DNA of 64,000 nucleotides. Source: Alphaproteobacteria bacterium (GTDB lineage: Bacteria; Pseudomonadota; Alphaproteobacteria; Sphingomonadales; Sphingomonadaceae). Made by a program: the position numbers and the translations under genes. The stretch lies in NCBI GenBank assembly GCA_030424845.1, contig JAUHWC010000002.1:372001-436000 (forward strand). Direction: 5' to 3'. A model generated the notes under the pieces. It ran no database searches. It was not told where the DNA came from and saw only the letters and a list, made by a program, of their open reading frames with translations. Positions 36,683 through 46,083 of the stretch are shown here, piece by piece (positions within the stretch are counted from its first letter, which is position 1; each line of letters starts with the position of its first letter).

Positions 36683-37305
36683 TGGATTGGCGGCCTCCCG
36701 TGCCCGATCATGATTCCCGCCTGCGGATCGGTGGCGGATTGTTCCACGTGGAACATCTGGCGCACCGATTCGGGCTGCTCAGCCAATTCTTGACCTGCCG
36801 AGCGCCCCTTGGGCAACAACCAAACGGTCTCCTGTGTGGAAAAACGGGCGGATAAGCTGAGGAGTTTTCCAAGCGGAGCAAAGGCGCGCGCGCAAATGAC
36901 CCGCATTGGTGCGCTCTCGACATTCTCGAGACGGGCACCGTGCACGCGGCATTTCCGGAGTCCGAAATGGCTGGCTACCGCTTCGAGCCAGACGACGCGT
37001 TTCTTCCGCGATTCAACAAGATGGATCTCAAGGTCAGGCCTCGCAATGGCGATGACCAAGCCGGGCATCCCGGCTCCGCTCCCCAGGTCCATCCAGGGCG
37101 ATGTTTCACGTGGAACATGCTGCAACAGCTGGACGCTGTCAGCGATATGGCGCTGCCAGACAGAATTGAGACTGTTTGCAGAAATGAGGTTCTGCTTCTC
37201 GTTCTCTGCAGCAAGGAGGGCGATGAACGCCTCGAAGCGAGCGACTGCCTGTTCATCGCACAGTCCGGCAACAAAGCTGCGGGCCTGTTCTTCATTCTCG
37301 ATCAT
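36679..37305 (-). CDS. rsmG: 16S rRNA (guanine-527-N7)-methyltransferase
   Basis: Methylates G527 of 16S rRNA. The 208-residue protein has the SAM-binding motif [16 protein letters not shown], the [15 protein letters not shown] motif and [13 protein letters not shown], all typical of RsmG/GidB. It overlaps mnmG upstream and parA downstream by 4 bp each. Two parS palindromes lie within its coding sequence (36740-36755 and 37102-37117), encoding FHVE and VPRET in different frames. Confidence 0.95.
   Translation of the reverse strand: MIENEEQARSFVAGLCDEQAVARFEAFIALLAAENEKQNLISANSLNSVWQRHIADSVQLLQHVPRETSPWMDLGSGAGMPGLVIAIARPDLEIHLVESRKKRVVWLEAVASHFGLRKCRVHGARLENVESAPMRVICARAFAPLGKLLSLSARFSTQETVWLLPKGRSAGQELAEQPESVRQMFHVEQSATDPQAGIMIGHGRPPIQ
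36740..36755. other. parS centromere site 1 (inside rsmG)
   Basis: TGTTCCACGTGGAACA is a perfect 16-bp palindrome matching the bacterial parS consensus (TGTTTCACGTGAAACA) at 14 of 16 positions. It lies in the 3' end of rsmG, about 830 bp upstream of the parB start. Confidence 0.93.
37102..37117. other. parS centromere site 2 (inside rsmG)
   Basis: TGTTTCACGTGGAACA differs from the parS consensus at one position. It lies in the middle of rsmG, 362 bp from site 1. Confidence 0.93.
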
Positions 37306-39164
37306 GCGGCCTGCTCCGATGCTGTGCGACGGCGCGCGTGAACCAGCACGGCGGCAAGCGCCGCCGGGGTAATGCCGCGCACCCTGCCGGCAGCCGCCAG
37401 GGTGGCCGGCTCGGCGTGGCTGAGGCGCTCCACCATCTCGTTCGACAGGCCCGGGACATCGCCATAGGGAAAGCCGGGGCCAAGGATCACATTCTCGCTG
37501 GCGCGCAAATCCCGCAGTTCGGCATCCTGCCGTTCGAGATAGGGCGCATAGGCAGCATCTTCGGCCAGTTCTGCTGCGAGGGCTGATCGCGGGTCACATT
37601 CGCGCGGGAGGAAGTCTGCCAGCTGCTCGATCGCAATGTCCGAGAAACGCAGCCATTCACGCAAGGTCAGGCGACCGGCATCGCTTTTCGCGGAAATCCC
37701 CGCAGACATCAGTTCTCCCGCACTGACCTTGCGATCAAGCGCGGTGTTCCACGTGGAACATCCGGCTTTGCGGCGCTCGAACCATTCATTGCGCTCCTTA
37801 CCGAGACATCCTGCCTCGACAGCAAGCGATGTGAGCCGGGTGGCGGCATTGTTGGCCCGCAGGCGCAAGCGGTACTCCGCCCGCGCGGTCAACATGCGGT
37901 AAGGCTCGCTCACGCCGTGCAGCGTCAGGTCATCAACCATCACGGCCATGTAGCTGTTGGCACGGTCAAGCCGCACCGGCGGCTTGCCCAGGAGCGCGCT
38001 GGCAGCCTGCATTCCTGCAATCAGCCCCTGAGCGGCAGCTTCCTCATAACCCGTGGTTCCGTTGATCTGGCCTGCGCAATAAAGGCCCGGCATCGCCTTC
38101 AACTGCAGATCCTGTCCCAGCGCGCGCGGATCGATATGGTCATACTCGACAGCATAGCCAGGCACTTCCATCTCTACATGCTCGAGCCCCTCCATCGTGC
38201 GCAGCATGGCAAGCTGTACGTCGGCAGGCAAGGAGGTGCTTATGCCGTTGGGATAGACAAGGTGCGTGTCCAGCCCTTCAGGTTCGAGGAAAACCTGGTG
38301 GCCATCCCTGTCGGCAAAGCGATGGATCTTGTCCTCGATCGAGGGGCAATAGCGTGGTCCGGCAGCGCCGATGGCACCGGTAAAAAGGGGCGAACGGTGA
38401 AGATTGTCGGCAATGACCTGGTGGCTGGCCGGATTGGTGCGGGTGATCGCGCAGAAGACCTGCGGGTTCACCCGGCCCGGCGAGAGCGGAGACATGGTCC
38501 ACGGATCATCGTCGGAAGGCTGTTCCTGCAGCCTCGCCCAATCGATCGTGCGGCCATCAAGGCGCGGAGGCGTCCCGGTCTTCAGGCGAGCCATGGGAAG
38601 CTGCGCCTCGCGCATTTGCTGCGCCAGCACCTGCGCGGAGGATTCGCCGATGCGCCCGCCGGTCATCCGCTCCTCGCCGCGGAACAACGTGCCGCCGAGG
38701 AAGGTCCCCGTGCACAGGATGACCGCCCGCGCCTGCAACCGCGTGCCATCGCCCATGGCGATTCCAGTCACGCGGTCTCCGGAAAACAGCAGGCTCGCGG
38801 CCTCCCCCTCAAAGACCTCCAGATTGTCCTGGGCGGCGATCATCTGCTGGATCGCGGCGCGGAACAGCTTGCGGTCCGCCTGCACGCGCGGCCCCTGCAC
38901 GGCACTGCCCTTGGATCGGTTGAGCATGCGGTAATGGATTGCGGCTGCATCGGCTGCGCGGCCGATCAACCCGTCAAAGGCATCCACTTCACGGACAAGA
39001 TGTCCCTTGCCGAGGCCGCCAATGGCGGGATTGCAGCTCATCGCCCCAATCGCGGCCTTGTCGAAGCTTATCAGGCCGGTGCGCACACCCATGCGCGCGG
39101 CAACAGCGGCTGCTTCGCAACCGGCGTGGCCACCGCCGACAACAAGGATATCAAACGCGCTCAT
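37302..39164 (-). CDS. mnmG: tRNA uridine-5-carboxymethylaminomethyl modification enzyme MnmG
   Basis: With MnmE it installs the cmnm5 group on wobble uridine 34 of several tRNAs. The 620-residue FAD enzyme starts with the dinucleotide motif [14 protein letters not shown] and has the MnmG signatures [15 protein letters not shown] and [16 protein letters not shown]. Its stop overlaps rsmG by 4 bp. A parS palindrome lies in frame within it (37745-37760, encoding CSTWN). The order mnmE-mnmG-rsmG-parA-parB is a conserved origin-proximal cluster. Confidence 0.97.
   Translation of the reverse strand: MSAFDILVVGGGHAGCEAAAVAARMGVRTGLISFDKAAIGAMSCNPAIGGLGKGHLVREVDAFDGLIGRAADAAAIHYRMLNRSKGSAVQGPRVQADRKLFRAAIQQMIAAQDNLEVFEGEAASLLFSGDRVTGIAMGDGTRLQARAVILCTGTFLGGTLFRGEERMTGGRIGESSAQVLAQQMREAQLPMARLKTGTPPRLDGRTIDWARLQEQPSDDDPWTMSPLSPGRVNPQVFCAITRTNPASHQVIADNLHRSPLFTGAIGAAGPRYCPSIEDKIHRFADRDGHQVFLEPEGLDTHLVYPNGISTSLPADVQLAMLRTMEGLEHVEMEVPGYAVEYDHIDPRALGQDLQLKAMPGLYCAGQINGTTGYEEAAAQGLIAGMQAASALLGKPPVRLDRANSYMAVMVDDLTLHGVSEPYRMLTARAEYRLRLRANNAATRLTSLAVEAGCLGKERNEWFERRKAGCSTWNTALDRKVSAGELMSAGISAKSDAGRLTLREWLRFSDIAIEQLADFLPRECDPRSALAAELAEDAAYAPYLERQDAELRDLRASENVILGPGFPYGDVPGLSNEMVERLSHAEPATLAAAGRVRGITPAALAAVLVHARRRTASEQAA
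37745..37760. other. parS centromere site 3 (inside mnmG)
   Basis: A second copy of the perfect palindrome TGTTCCACGTGGAACA, here within the mnmG coding region and read in the third possible frame relative to sites 1 and 2. Confidence 0.93.
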
Positions 39165-39243
39165 GGAGGGGGCCGATATAAACCTTGCGCAGCCAGATCA
39201 AAGCTCTGATTTCGGCAAGGCGCCTGCAGCCACTGGCGGGCAA

Positions 39244-39259
39244 TGTTTCACGTGGAACA
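39244..39259. other. parS centromere site 4 (mnmE-mnmG gap)
   Basis: TGTTTCACGTGGAACA, identical to site 2, ends 1 bp before the mnmE stop codon in the 96-bp gap between mnmE and mnmG. It is the site nearest the presumed origin, about 5.1 kb away. Confidence 0.93.
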
Positions 39260-39260
39260 C

Positions 39261-40535
39261 CTACTTGCCGATGCAGAAGCGCCCGAAGAGGGCATCGAGC
39301 ACGTCCTCGGTCGAGGTACGACCCAGCAAGGCATCGAAGGACAAGCGCGCCTGCCGCAGGTGTTCGGCCAGGATCAGGGGGTCTGCCACAGCTTCCGCAC
39401 CGCCGAGAGCAACGCAAGCCGCAGCGACAAGATCCCGCTGCCGCCGGTTGAGCGCAAGGTCACCTGGCCGGGGCATCTTGCCCGAAGCATGCTTCACCAA
39501 TGACCGCTTCAGATCGTCCATGCCCTCACCAGTCACGGCAGAAATGCGGAAATCGGGATCGGCCTTGGCTGCATGCCCTGCACGATCACACTGGGCCTCG
39601 ATCTCCCATGCGCCTGCCGGGCCTTCACCCTCTGTCCCGAGCCACAGCACCAGGTCTGCCCGGTCGATCTCGCCACGCGCACGATCGATGCCGACCGTCT
39701 CGATTGCATCGCTGCCCTGCTCGCGCAGGCCTGCCATGTCGACCAGCGAGAACGGCACACCGCCAATCGCGACAGGCCGCACCAGCACATCACGCGTGGT
39801 GCCGGCGATTTCCGCGGTGATCGCCGCCTCTTTCTCCAGCAAAGCATTGAAAAGTGTTGATTTACCTGCGTTTGGCGGACCCGCGAGTGCAACGCGGAAG
39901 CCCTCCCGCAAGGGTTCGGCACTTGGTGCATCAAGCGCGATGCGCAACTGCTGCGCAAGCGCGTCCAGCGATCGGTGGAAGTCAGCCGGAAGGTCAGCCA
40001 CGTCATCCTCGTCCTCGAAATCGAGAACGGCTTCGAGACCGGCGGAAAGACGCAGCAACTCCTCCCGCCAGGCCTCGACCCTGCGCGACAAGGCCCCACC
40101 GGCGTTGGCGATGGCAGCCCGGCGCTGGATTTCGGTCTCGGCGGAGAGCAGGTCTGCCAGGCCCTCTGCCTCGGCCAGGTCGATCCGGCCATTGGCAAAG
40201 GCGCGGCGGGTGAACTCCCCCGCCTGCGCCTTGCGCAATCCCGCCAGCTTTCCCAGCGCCTGCTCGACGGCAGCGATCACCGCCCGCCCCCCATGCAGGT
40301 GGAACTCCGCCAGGTCCTCGCCCGTCACCGATCCCGGCGCCGGAAACCACAGCACCAGGCCGTCATCAAGGTGATTGCCGCCTGCATCCTTCAACCATGC
40401 CCGCGTGGCCCGCCGCGGCGCAGGAAGCGATCCGGCAAGAGCTTCCAGGGCAGCGCCGGCCTGCGGCCCGGTGACGCGGATCACCGCGATACCGGCAGGC
40501 GGTGCTCCGCTGGAGAGCGCGAAAATCGTATCCAT
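39261..40535 (-). CDS. mnmE: tRNA modification GTPase MnmE
   Basis: The GTPase partner of MnmG in wobble uridine modification. The 424-residue protein has the N-terminal formyl-THF domain (MDTIFALSSGAPPAGIAVIRVTGP), the helical domain, the G domain with G1 GPPNAGKS (219-226), AGTTRD switch I and DMAGLR, and the obligatory C-terminal CIGK. ATG 40535 gives the standard N-terminus; the longer open frame is spurious. DUF6489 lies 16 bp upstream, mnmG 96 bp downstream. Confidence 0.97.
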   Translation of the reverse strand: MDTIFALSSGAPPAGIAVIRVTGPQAGAALEALAGSLPAPRRATRAWLKDAGGNHLDDGLVLWFPAPGSVTGEDLAEFHLHGGRAVIAAVEQALGKLAGLRKAQAGEFTRRAFANGRIDLAEAEGLADLLSAETEIQRRAAIANAGGALSRRVEAWREELLRLSAGLEAVLDFEDEDDVADLPADFHRSLDALAQQLRIALDAPSAEPLREGFRVALAGPPNAGKSTLFNALLEKEAAITAEIAGTTRDVLVRPVAIGGVPFSLVDMAGLREQGSDAIETVGIDRARGEIDRADLVLWLGTEGEGPAGAWEIEAQCDRAGHAAKADPDFRISAVTGEGMDDLKRSLVKHASGKMPRPGDLALNRRQRDLVAAACVALGGAEAVADPLILAEHLRQARLSFDALLGRTSTEDVLDALFGRFCIGK

Positions 40536-40551
40536 TGCGCGAAAAAGGGGT

Positions 40552-40845
40552 TCAGTCGTCCTTCTTTCGGCTGCGACCGGAAGACGAGGACGAGGATGAC
40601 GAGGACGAGCTGCTGCCTGCCTGGCGGGACGCGCCTTCGACAAAGGACTGGAAGATCTTGAGCCCCATCTGGCCCATCGGCGCCAGTTGCTGGGCATATT
40701 CCTGCAGCTGGTCGGTGCTCTGGACGCCCTTCATCGCATTGGCGATGGCATCGACATAGACGCTGTTGGCCTTCTCGACATCAGGCAAGCCCATGAAGCG
40801 GCGCGCCTCCTCGGGCGAACATTCGATCTCGATATTCACTTTCAT
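40552..40845 (-). CDS. DUF6489 family small protein with poly-serine tail
   Basis: A 97-residue protein beginning MKVNIEIECSPEEARRFMGLPDVE, a pattern of the DUF6489 family found in sphingomonads and relatives; its function is unknown. The C-terminus has twelve consecutive serines followed by GRSRKKDD. The serine run uses mixed codons (AGC, TCG, TCC, TCA, TCT), so it is not a simple slipped repeat. It sits 16 bp upstream of mnmE and is probably co-transcribed with it. Confidence 0.78.
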   Translation of the reverse strand: MKVNIEIECSPEEARRFMGLPDVEKANSVYVDAIANAMKGVQSTDQLQEYAQQLAPMGQMGLKIFQSFVEGASRQAGSSSSSSSSSSSSGRSRKKDD

Positions 40846-40958
40846 GGCTCATGCCTTTCACTTGCGCTCGCGAGCCGCTTTGACGACATCGCGCGCATCC
40901 CAGTGTCATATATGAGCAAGACGGTGGCAATTTCCAGTGGAGAGCCAAAAATGCCTGG

Positions 40959-41408
40959 TCAGGACCCTTCCTCGACAAGGAAGAACTCGGCTCTTCCTCG
41001 CGGGTCGACCGGAATTCCGAGCGGTTGGAGCAATATCATCCCGAGGGACAAGAGCGGGTGGAAGCCTGCGATAAATGCAGGAACAGCAAGGAAGAAATGT
41101 GCGCCCATAACCGCCAGCCAGAAGCGCAGGACAGCCAACTTCCCACCCTCGTAGGCAACATCATGCTCCGGCATTCCCGCTTCACGCAGCGCGAGGCTCG
41201 CCTCGGCCAAATGCCAGTAAGGAACGAAAAGCCGATATCCGCCGAGCGCCACCGAGATCGGTTCAGCCGCCGTGTGATACTCGCCGCTGATATGGACTAT
41301 GACCCCGGCGTTCTCGAGAACGGAACGGGCGACCATCGCATCCACCCGCGATACCATGTTGGCGACAACCACCATGGCATCGGCTGCAGGTTCGGACACG
41401 ATGGCCAC
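40959..41408 (-). CDS. DUF2007-like protein with C-terminal membrane hairpin
   Basis: A 149-residue protein of unknown function. The N-terminal half (VVVANMVSRVDAMVARSVLENAGVIVHISG...GYRLFVPYWHLAEASLAL) resembles the DUF2007 signal-transducing-like fold seen in small cytoplasmic proteins. The C-terminal half has two hydrophobic segments (about 92-110 and 117-133). It follows rho by 10 bp and is probably in the same transcript. The exact start is uncertain; ATG 41408 is used, and an internal ATG 11 codons later is possible. Confidence 0.65.
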   Translation of the reverse strand: MAIVSEPAADAMVVVANMVSRVDAMVARSVLENAGVIVHISGEYHTAAEPISVALGGYRLFVPYWHLAEASLALREAGMPEHDVAYEGGKLAVLRFWLAVMGAHFFLAVPAFIAGFHPLLSLGMILLQPLGIPVDPRGRAEFFLVEEGS

Positions 41409-41418
41409 ATGAACCCTT

Positions 41419-42675
41419 TTACTGGTTCATCGTCGCGAAGAAGTCCTCGTTGGTCTTGGAATCCTTCATCTTGTCGAGGAGGAATTCCATCGAATCCACC
41501 GTACCCATCTGCATCAGGATCCGGCGCAGCACCCACATCTTGGAAAGCTGTTCCTTGTCCACCAGCAGTTCTTCCTTGCGGGTGCCGGACTTGCCGACAT
41601 CCAGCGCCGGGAAGATGCGCTTGTCGGCAACCTTGCGGTCAAGGACGATTTCGCTGTTACCGGTGCCCTTGAACTCTTCGAAGATCACCTCGTCCATGCG
41701 GCTGCCGGTGTCGATCAGCGCCGTGGCGATGATGGAGAGCGAACCGCCCTCCTCGATATTGCGTGCCGCACCGAAGAAGCGCTTGGGGCGTTGCAGCGCG
41801 TTGGCATCGACACCGCCCGTCAGCACCTTGCCGGAACTCGGCACCACGGTGTTGTAGGCGCGGCCAAGGCGGGTGATCGAGTCCAGCAGGATGACAACAT
41901 CATGCTTGTGCTCAACCAGGCGCTTGGCCTTTTCGATCACCATTTCGGCAACCTGGACGTGGCGCTGCGCAGGTTCATCGAAGGTGGAGGAAATCACCTC
42001 GCCCTTCACGCTGCGCTGCATGTCGGTCACTTCTTCCGGGCGCTCGTCAACCAGCAGAACCAGCAGGAATACTTCCGGATGGTTGTCCGTGATCGCCTTG
42101 GCGATGTTCTGCAGCAGCACCGTCTTGCCGGTACGCGGCGGGGCGACGATCAGCGAACGCTGGCCCTTGCCCTGCGGACTGATCAGGTCGATCACGCGGG
42201 CCGACTTGTCCTTGACCGTGGGATCCTTGGTGTCGAGGTTCAGGCGCTCGTCCGGGTAAAGCGGGGTGAGGTTGTCGAAATTGGTGCGGTGGCGCACGGC
42301 ATCGGGATCATCGAAGTTCACCTTCAGCAGCTTGGTCAGCGCGAAATAGCGTTCACCATCCTTGGGCGCGCGGATTTCGCCTTCCACCGTATCTCCGGTG
42401 CGCAGGCCCCATTTGCGGACCTGGTTGGGCGACACATAGATGTCATCAGGCCCGGCAAGATAGTTCGCTTCGGGGGAACGCAGGAAGCCGAAGCCGTCGG
42501 ACAGCACCTCGATCGTGCCGATCCCGAGGATCTCCTCGCCATCTTCGGCCACTTCCTTGAGGATGGCGAACATGAGGTCCTGCCGGCGCATCGTGGACGC
42601 ACCTTCGATCTCGTATTCTTCCGCCATGGCAACGAGTTCTGCCGGCGTCCTCTGTTTCAGTTCTTTCAAATGCAT
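41419..42675 (-). CDS. rho: Transcription termination factor Rho
   Basis: The hexameric RNA helicase for factor-dependent termination. From ATG 42675 the protein has 418 residues: N-terminal helical Rho domain ([20 protein letters not shown]), cold-shock-like RNA-binding domain ([23 protein letters not shown]), Walker A APPRTGKT (178-185), and the Q- and R-loop region ([16 protein letters not shown]). A 170-bp leader separates it from hemJ. hemE-hemJ-rho on the left side of oriC is a conserved alphaproteobacterial arrangement. Confidence 0.97.
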   Translation of the reverse strand: MHLKELKQRTPAELVAMAEEYEIEGASTMRRQDLMFAILKEVAEDGEEILGIGTIEVLSDGFGFLRSPEANYLAGPDDIYVSPNQVRKWGLRTGDTVEGEIRAPKDGERYFALTKLLKVNFDDPDAVRHRTNFDNLTPLYPDERLNLDTKDPTVKDKSARVIDLISPQGKGQRSLIVAPPRTGKTVLLQNIAKAITDNHPEVFLLVLLVDERPEEVTDMQRSVKGEVISSTFDEPAQRHVQVAEMVIEKAKRLVEHKHDVVILLDSITRLGRAYNTVVPSSGKVLTGGVDANALQRPKRFFGAARNIEEGGSLSIIATALIDTGSRMDEVIFEEFKGTGNSEIVLDRKVADKRIFPALDVGKSGTRKEELLVDKEQLSKMWVLRRILMQMGTVDSMEFLLDKMKDSKTNEDFFATMNQ

Positions 42676-42845
42676 GGGTTTGTTCCATTCGTGGAATTGG
42701 GGAAGCCGGCGGGCCAATATGGGCTTGGAGAAAGCAGACCCGGTCGCCCTGTTTGGCGACCAACAGCCGGGACGGGATGCAGATATGCCTTTCGCCGGAA
42801 AGCGTCAATTCGCTTTCGACGAAACGAGTGTTGCCTTGCGACCGG

Positions 42846-43289
42846 TCAGAACGGGCGGACGATCACCAGGATCACGATCAGCGCGGCGGCGATGCCCGGC
42901 ACTTCGTTGAACAGCCGCAGCTGCTTGCCCGAAAGGCGGCGTTCCCCGCGTGCCAGCTTCTTGTGATAGGCTGCGAGATAGCCATGATAGCCGCTGAGCA
43001 GCAGCACCAGCGTCATCTTCGCGTGGAACCAGCCGGCGGTCCACAGGCCCAGCGTATGGGCCAGCGCCAGCCCCAGAACCCAGACAACGATGATCGAGGG
43101 CAGCAGGATGATCTTGAGCAGCTTGCGCTCGCGATCGAGCCACACGGCCTCCTCCGCCGATCCTTCGGGTGCTTCCTGGTGATAGACGAAATAGCGCGGC
43201 AGCATGAACAGCCCCGCCATCCAGAAGATCACGAAAATGATATGGCCGGCCTTGAGCCAGAGATAGGTCATGGAAAGCACGTCCTGCAT
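42846..43289 (-). CDS. hemJ: Protoporphyrinogen IX oxidase HemJ
   Basis: The membrane enzyme that converts protoporphyrinogen IX to protoporphyrin IX in most alphaproteobacteria. The 147-residue protein has four hydrophobic helices. The conserved WLKAGHIIFVIFWMAGLFMLPR block contains the N-terminal histidine (His16), and WFHAKMTLVLLLSGYHGY carries the conserved His and Lys residues important for haem binding. It follows hemE by 39 bp, consistent with consecutive haem pathway steps in one operon. Confidence 0.93.
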   Translation of the reverse strand: MQDVLSMTYLWLKAGHIIFVIFWMAGLFMLPRYFVYHQEAPEGSAEEAVWLDRERKLLKIILLPSIIVVWVLGLALAHTLGLWTAGWFHAKMTLVLLLSGYHGYLAAYHKKLARGERRLSGKQLRLFNEVPGIAAALIVILVIVRPF

Positions 43290-43328
43290 GCAAGAGATGT
43301 AGGAACTGCCGCGCGCAGAGTCACCCCA

Positions 43329-44345
43329 TTAACCGCGGACAATTTCCAGCAGGCGTTCAACATGCGCGATTGGCGTCGTCTTATCGATCCCGTGGCCCAG
43401 GTTGAAGACATGCGGACGCCCCTCGAATGCTGCCAGCACATCGCGTGCCGCCTCTTCCAGCTCGTTGCCGCCGGAAATCAGCAGCAGCGGATCAAGGTTG
43501 CCCTGCACCGGCAGACCGTCAGGCAGCTCGCGGTGGACCCAGCGCGGATCCTGCGTCTCGTCAACGCCCACGGCATCGACACCCGTTTCGCGGGCATAGG
43601 CAGGCAGCTTGGCCCCCGCACCCTTGGGAAAGCCGATGATCGGCGTATCGGGGTGCTTTGCCCGCACCGCATCAACGATCCGCACCGTGGGCGCCACCAC
43701 CCAGCGTTCAAACTGGCGCGGTGAAAGGCTGCCCGACCAGCTGTCGAACAGTTGCACGGCTTCGGCACCCGCTTCGATCTGCCTGCACAGATATTCGATG
43801 GTGGACTCGACGATGGCATCGATGATCGCACCGAAGGCTTGCGGATCGCGATAGGCCATGGCGCGGGTTACGTGGTGGTCCTTGCTGCCCTGCCCCGCCA
43901 CCATATAGGTCGCCACCGTCCAGGGAGAGCCGGCAAAGCCCAGCATCGTCACCCCTTCGGGCAATTGCGCACGGCACAGGCGCACGGTCTCGTAGATCGG
44001 ATCGAAATGATGCGGCGCAGGTGTCAGCGCATCGAGTGCGGTATCCACCATCTTCGGCGACAGATGCGGGCCTTCGCCGGCAAGGAACTGCAAATCCTGC
44101 CCCAGCGCATGCGGCACGATCAGGATGTCGGAAAACAGGATCGCCCCGTCGAAGCCGAAACGGCGGATCGGCTGTAGCGTGATCTCGGCCGCGGCTTCGC
44201 TGTCATAGACCAGCTCGAGGAAGCCGCCCTTCTCCGCCCGCAAGGCGCGATATTCAGGCAGGTAGCGCCCTGCCTGGCGCATGAGCCAGACCGGCCGCCT
44301 GTCAGCTATTTTTCCGTTCAGGGTATCGAGAAGAAGTCCGGGCAT
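43329..44345 (-). CDS. hemE: Uroporphyrinogen decarboxylase
   Basis: Decarboxylates uroporphyrinogen III to coproporphyrinogen III. The 338-residue protein contains the signature RRPVWLMRQAGRYLPEYR near the N-terminus and GFAGSPWTVATYMV, both diagnostic. ATG 44345 is used; a TTG four codons upstream is a possible alternative. Its 5' end borders the AT-rich presumed replication origin, as hemE does in Caulobacter and Rickettsia. Confidence 0.97.
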   Translation of the reverse strand: MPGLLLDTLNGKIADRRPVWLMRQAGRYLPEYRALRAEKGGFLELVYDSEAAAEITLQPIRRFGFDGAILFSDILIVPHALGQDLQFLAGEGPHLSPKMVDTALDALTPAPHHFDPIYETVRLCRAQLPEGVTMLGFAGSPWTVATYMVAGQGSKDHHVTRAMAYRDPQAFGAIIDAIVESTIEYLCRQIEAGAEAVQLFDSWSGSLSPRQFERWVVAPTVRIVDAVRAKHPDTPIIGFPKGAGAKLPAYARETGVDAVGVDETQDPRWVHRELPDGLPVQGNLDPLLLISGGNELEEAARDVLAAFEGRPHVFNLGHGIDKTTPIAHVERLLEIVRG

Positions 44346-44647
44346 CGAGGGGTCCAAACAATATAATATATATATTTATAAGGGTTGTAGGACTCTGTTG
44401 GTCCTGTGGATTTCGGGGATAGCGCGCCCTTGCCCGATTTCTCCCGCCGTGAACAGGGCAAAGCTGCACCGGCGACTCTGCAGCAAAGCGCGGTCAAACG
44501 GAATCTGTCCCCATAATCCCCAGCCGGTGGATAGCGCTGCCGGCCTGTCCAGAACCCTGCCGCGGAATCGGCCGGTAGCGGGGGTGCAAATGCATCCCGT
44601 GCTTGTCCGCAGCGCCGTCCCGTGGTTTATGGACCAACTTTTCCACA
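44346..44647. other. oriC: Probable chromosomal replication origin (oriC)
   Basis: A 301-bp gap between the divergent hemE and PDRP genes, the same gene pair that flanks the Caulobacter and Rickettsia origins. Positions 44360-44381 are 22 consecutive A/T bases, a likely unwinding element, in an otherwise GC-rich genome. DnaA-box-like 9-mers are TTTTCCACA (44639-44647, 8/9 to TTATCCACA), TGTGGATTT (44405-44413) and GGTGGATAG (44526-44534), the last two 7/9 on the reverse strand. Four GANTC sites (44391, 44474, 44501, 44565) fit CcrM-type methylation control. parS sites lie 5-8 kb to the left. Confidence 0.75.
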
Positions 44648-45492
44648 TGGCCCTTCTGCACCTTCATCTGCTTTCGGACTCGACCGGCGAAACGCTCGAG
44701 ATGATCGCCAAGGCTGCGCTGGCGCAGTTCGACGATCCCGACGTCACGCGCCATTTCTGGCCGATGGTGCGCTCGAAACAGCATCTCGACAGGATCATGC
44801 AGGAATTCAAGGCCAACCCCGGCCTTGTGCTCTATACGCTCGCCAACCCCGAAACACGTGCAAGGCTGGAAGAACGCTGCCGTACGCTGGGCCTGCCGCA
44901 TGTCGCGGCGCTGGACGGGGTGATGCATGCGCTGGAAGAACGGTTGGGTCAGGAAGCCCATTCGCGCCCCGGTGCCCGGCACGTGATGGACGAGGCCTAT
45001 TTCGACCGTGTCGATGCCATCCAGTTCACCATCGCCCATGATGACGGGATCGGCTGGGAAGCCTGGGAAGAGGCGGATATCGTTCTGGCCGGGGTCAGCC
45101 GCACCTCGAAGACGCCGACCAGCATCTATCTCGCCAATCGCGGCTACAAGGTCGCCAATATCCCGCTGGTGGTGGAAAGCCCGCCGCCGCCATCGTTGTT
45201 CCAGCTGCGCCACCCGATGGTTGTGGGCCTGACAACCGCGCCCAAGCGCCTGATCCAGATCCGCCGCAACCGCCTGCTCTCGCTCAACGAGAAGGCCGAG
45301 ACATCCTATGTCGACGAAGAGCGGGTGGAAAAGGAAGTGGCCTTCGCGCGCCGCATGTTTGCCGACAATGGCTGGCCGGTGATCGACGTAACCCGCCGCT
45401 CGATCGAGGAAACGGCCGCGGCCGTCATCAAGCTCTACCAGGAACGCGCTGCCCGCGACCGCCCGCCGCGCGTCGGCCCCAAGCCGATCTGA
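44647..45492 (+). CDS. ppsR: Pyruvate, phosphate dikinase / PEP synthase regulatory protein (DUF299)
   Basis: A bifunctional ADP-dependent kinase and phosphorylase that switches PPDK or PEP synthase off and on. From ATG 44647 the protein has 281 residues, the family size, starting LHLHLLSDSTGETLEMIAKAAL, with the P-loop-like GVSRTSKT (149-156) and NIPLVVESPPPPSLF. It is the homologue of Rickettsia RP001, the gene that marks the right side of oriC. An ATG at 44629 is a possible alternative; neither has a strong Shine-Dalgarno. A DnaA-box-like 9-mer overlaps the start codon. Confidence 0.92.
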   Translation: MALLHLHLLSDSTGETLEMIAKAALAQFDDPDVTRHFWPMVRSKQHLDRIMQEFKANPGLVLYTLANPETRARLEERCRTLGLPHVAALDGVMHALEERLGQEAHSRPGARHVMDEAYFDRVDAIQFTIAHDDGIGWEAWEEADIVLAGVSRTSKTPTSIYLANRGYKVANIPLVVESPPPPSLFQLRHPMVVGLTTAPKRLIQIRRNRLLSLNEKAETSYVDEERVEKEVAFARRMFADNGWPVIDVTRRSIEETAAAVIKLYQERAARDRPPRVGPKPI

Positions 45493-45504
45493 GGGGGTGC
45501 GCCG

Positions 45505-46083
45505 ATGATCGTGCTTGCCTCCAAATCCGCCTCGCGCAAGGCCATGCTCACCGATGCGGGCGTGGCCTTCGAAGCTGTCAGCGCCGACGTGGACGAGCGC
45601 GCCATCGAACAGGCGCTGGGCGATGCCCCGCCCGCGACCGTGGCGCTGGAGCTTGCCAGGGCCAAGGCGCTTGCCGTCGATGGCGGGGGCAGGCTGGTGC
45701 TCGGCAGCGATTCGCTTGTCGTCGTCGATGGCCGGCGCTTCGACAAGCCCCGCGACAAGGCCAATGCGGCAGAGCACCTGCGGTTCTTTTCCGGCAAGGT
45801 GATGCACCTGCATTCCGCTGCTGCCCTTGCCCGCAACGGCAAGGTGGTGTGGAGCCATGCCGCCGAGGCACGCCTGACCGTGCGCGATCTTTCCGAGGAA
45901 TTCATCGCCGCCTATCTCGATGAAGAATGGCCCGAAGTCGGCTATTGCGTGGGTGTGTTCAGGATCGAGGCGCTGGGCGTGCAATTGTTCGCCAACATCG
46001 AGGGCAATCATTTCACCGTGCTGGGCATGCCGTTGCTCGCGGTGCTGGGCGCACTGCGCGAACAGGGGGAGCTCTTGTCGTGA
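45505..46083 (+). CDS. maf: Maf family nucleoside triphosphate pyrophosphatase
   Basis: Hydrolyses non-canonical or modified NTPs (dTTP/UTP or m7GTP type) as house-cleaning. The 192-residue protein has the N-terminal [12 protein letters not shown] motif, the SADVDE acidic site and [12 protein letters not shown]. It is 12 bp after the PDRP gene, and its stop overlaps the aroE GTG start (GTGA). The PDRP-maf-aroE-coaE-dnaQ order equals the first genes to the right of Caulobacter oriC. Confidence 0.93.
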   Translation: MIVLASKSASRKAMLTDAGVAFEAVSADVDERAIEQALGDAPPATVALELARAKALAVDGGGRLVLGSDSLVVVDGRRFDKPRDKANAAEHLRFFSGKVMHLHSAAALARNGKVVWSHAAEARLTVRDLSEEFIAAYLDEEWPEVGYCVGVFRIEALGVQLFANIEGNHFTVLGMPLLAVLGALREQGELLS

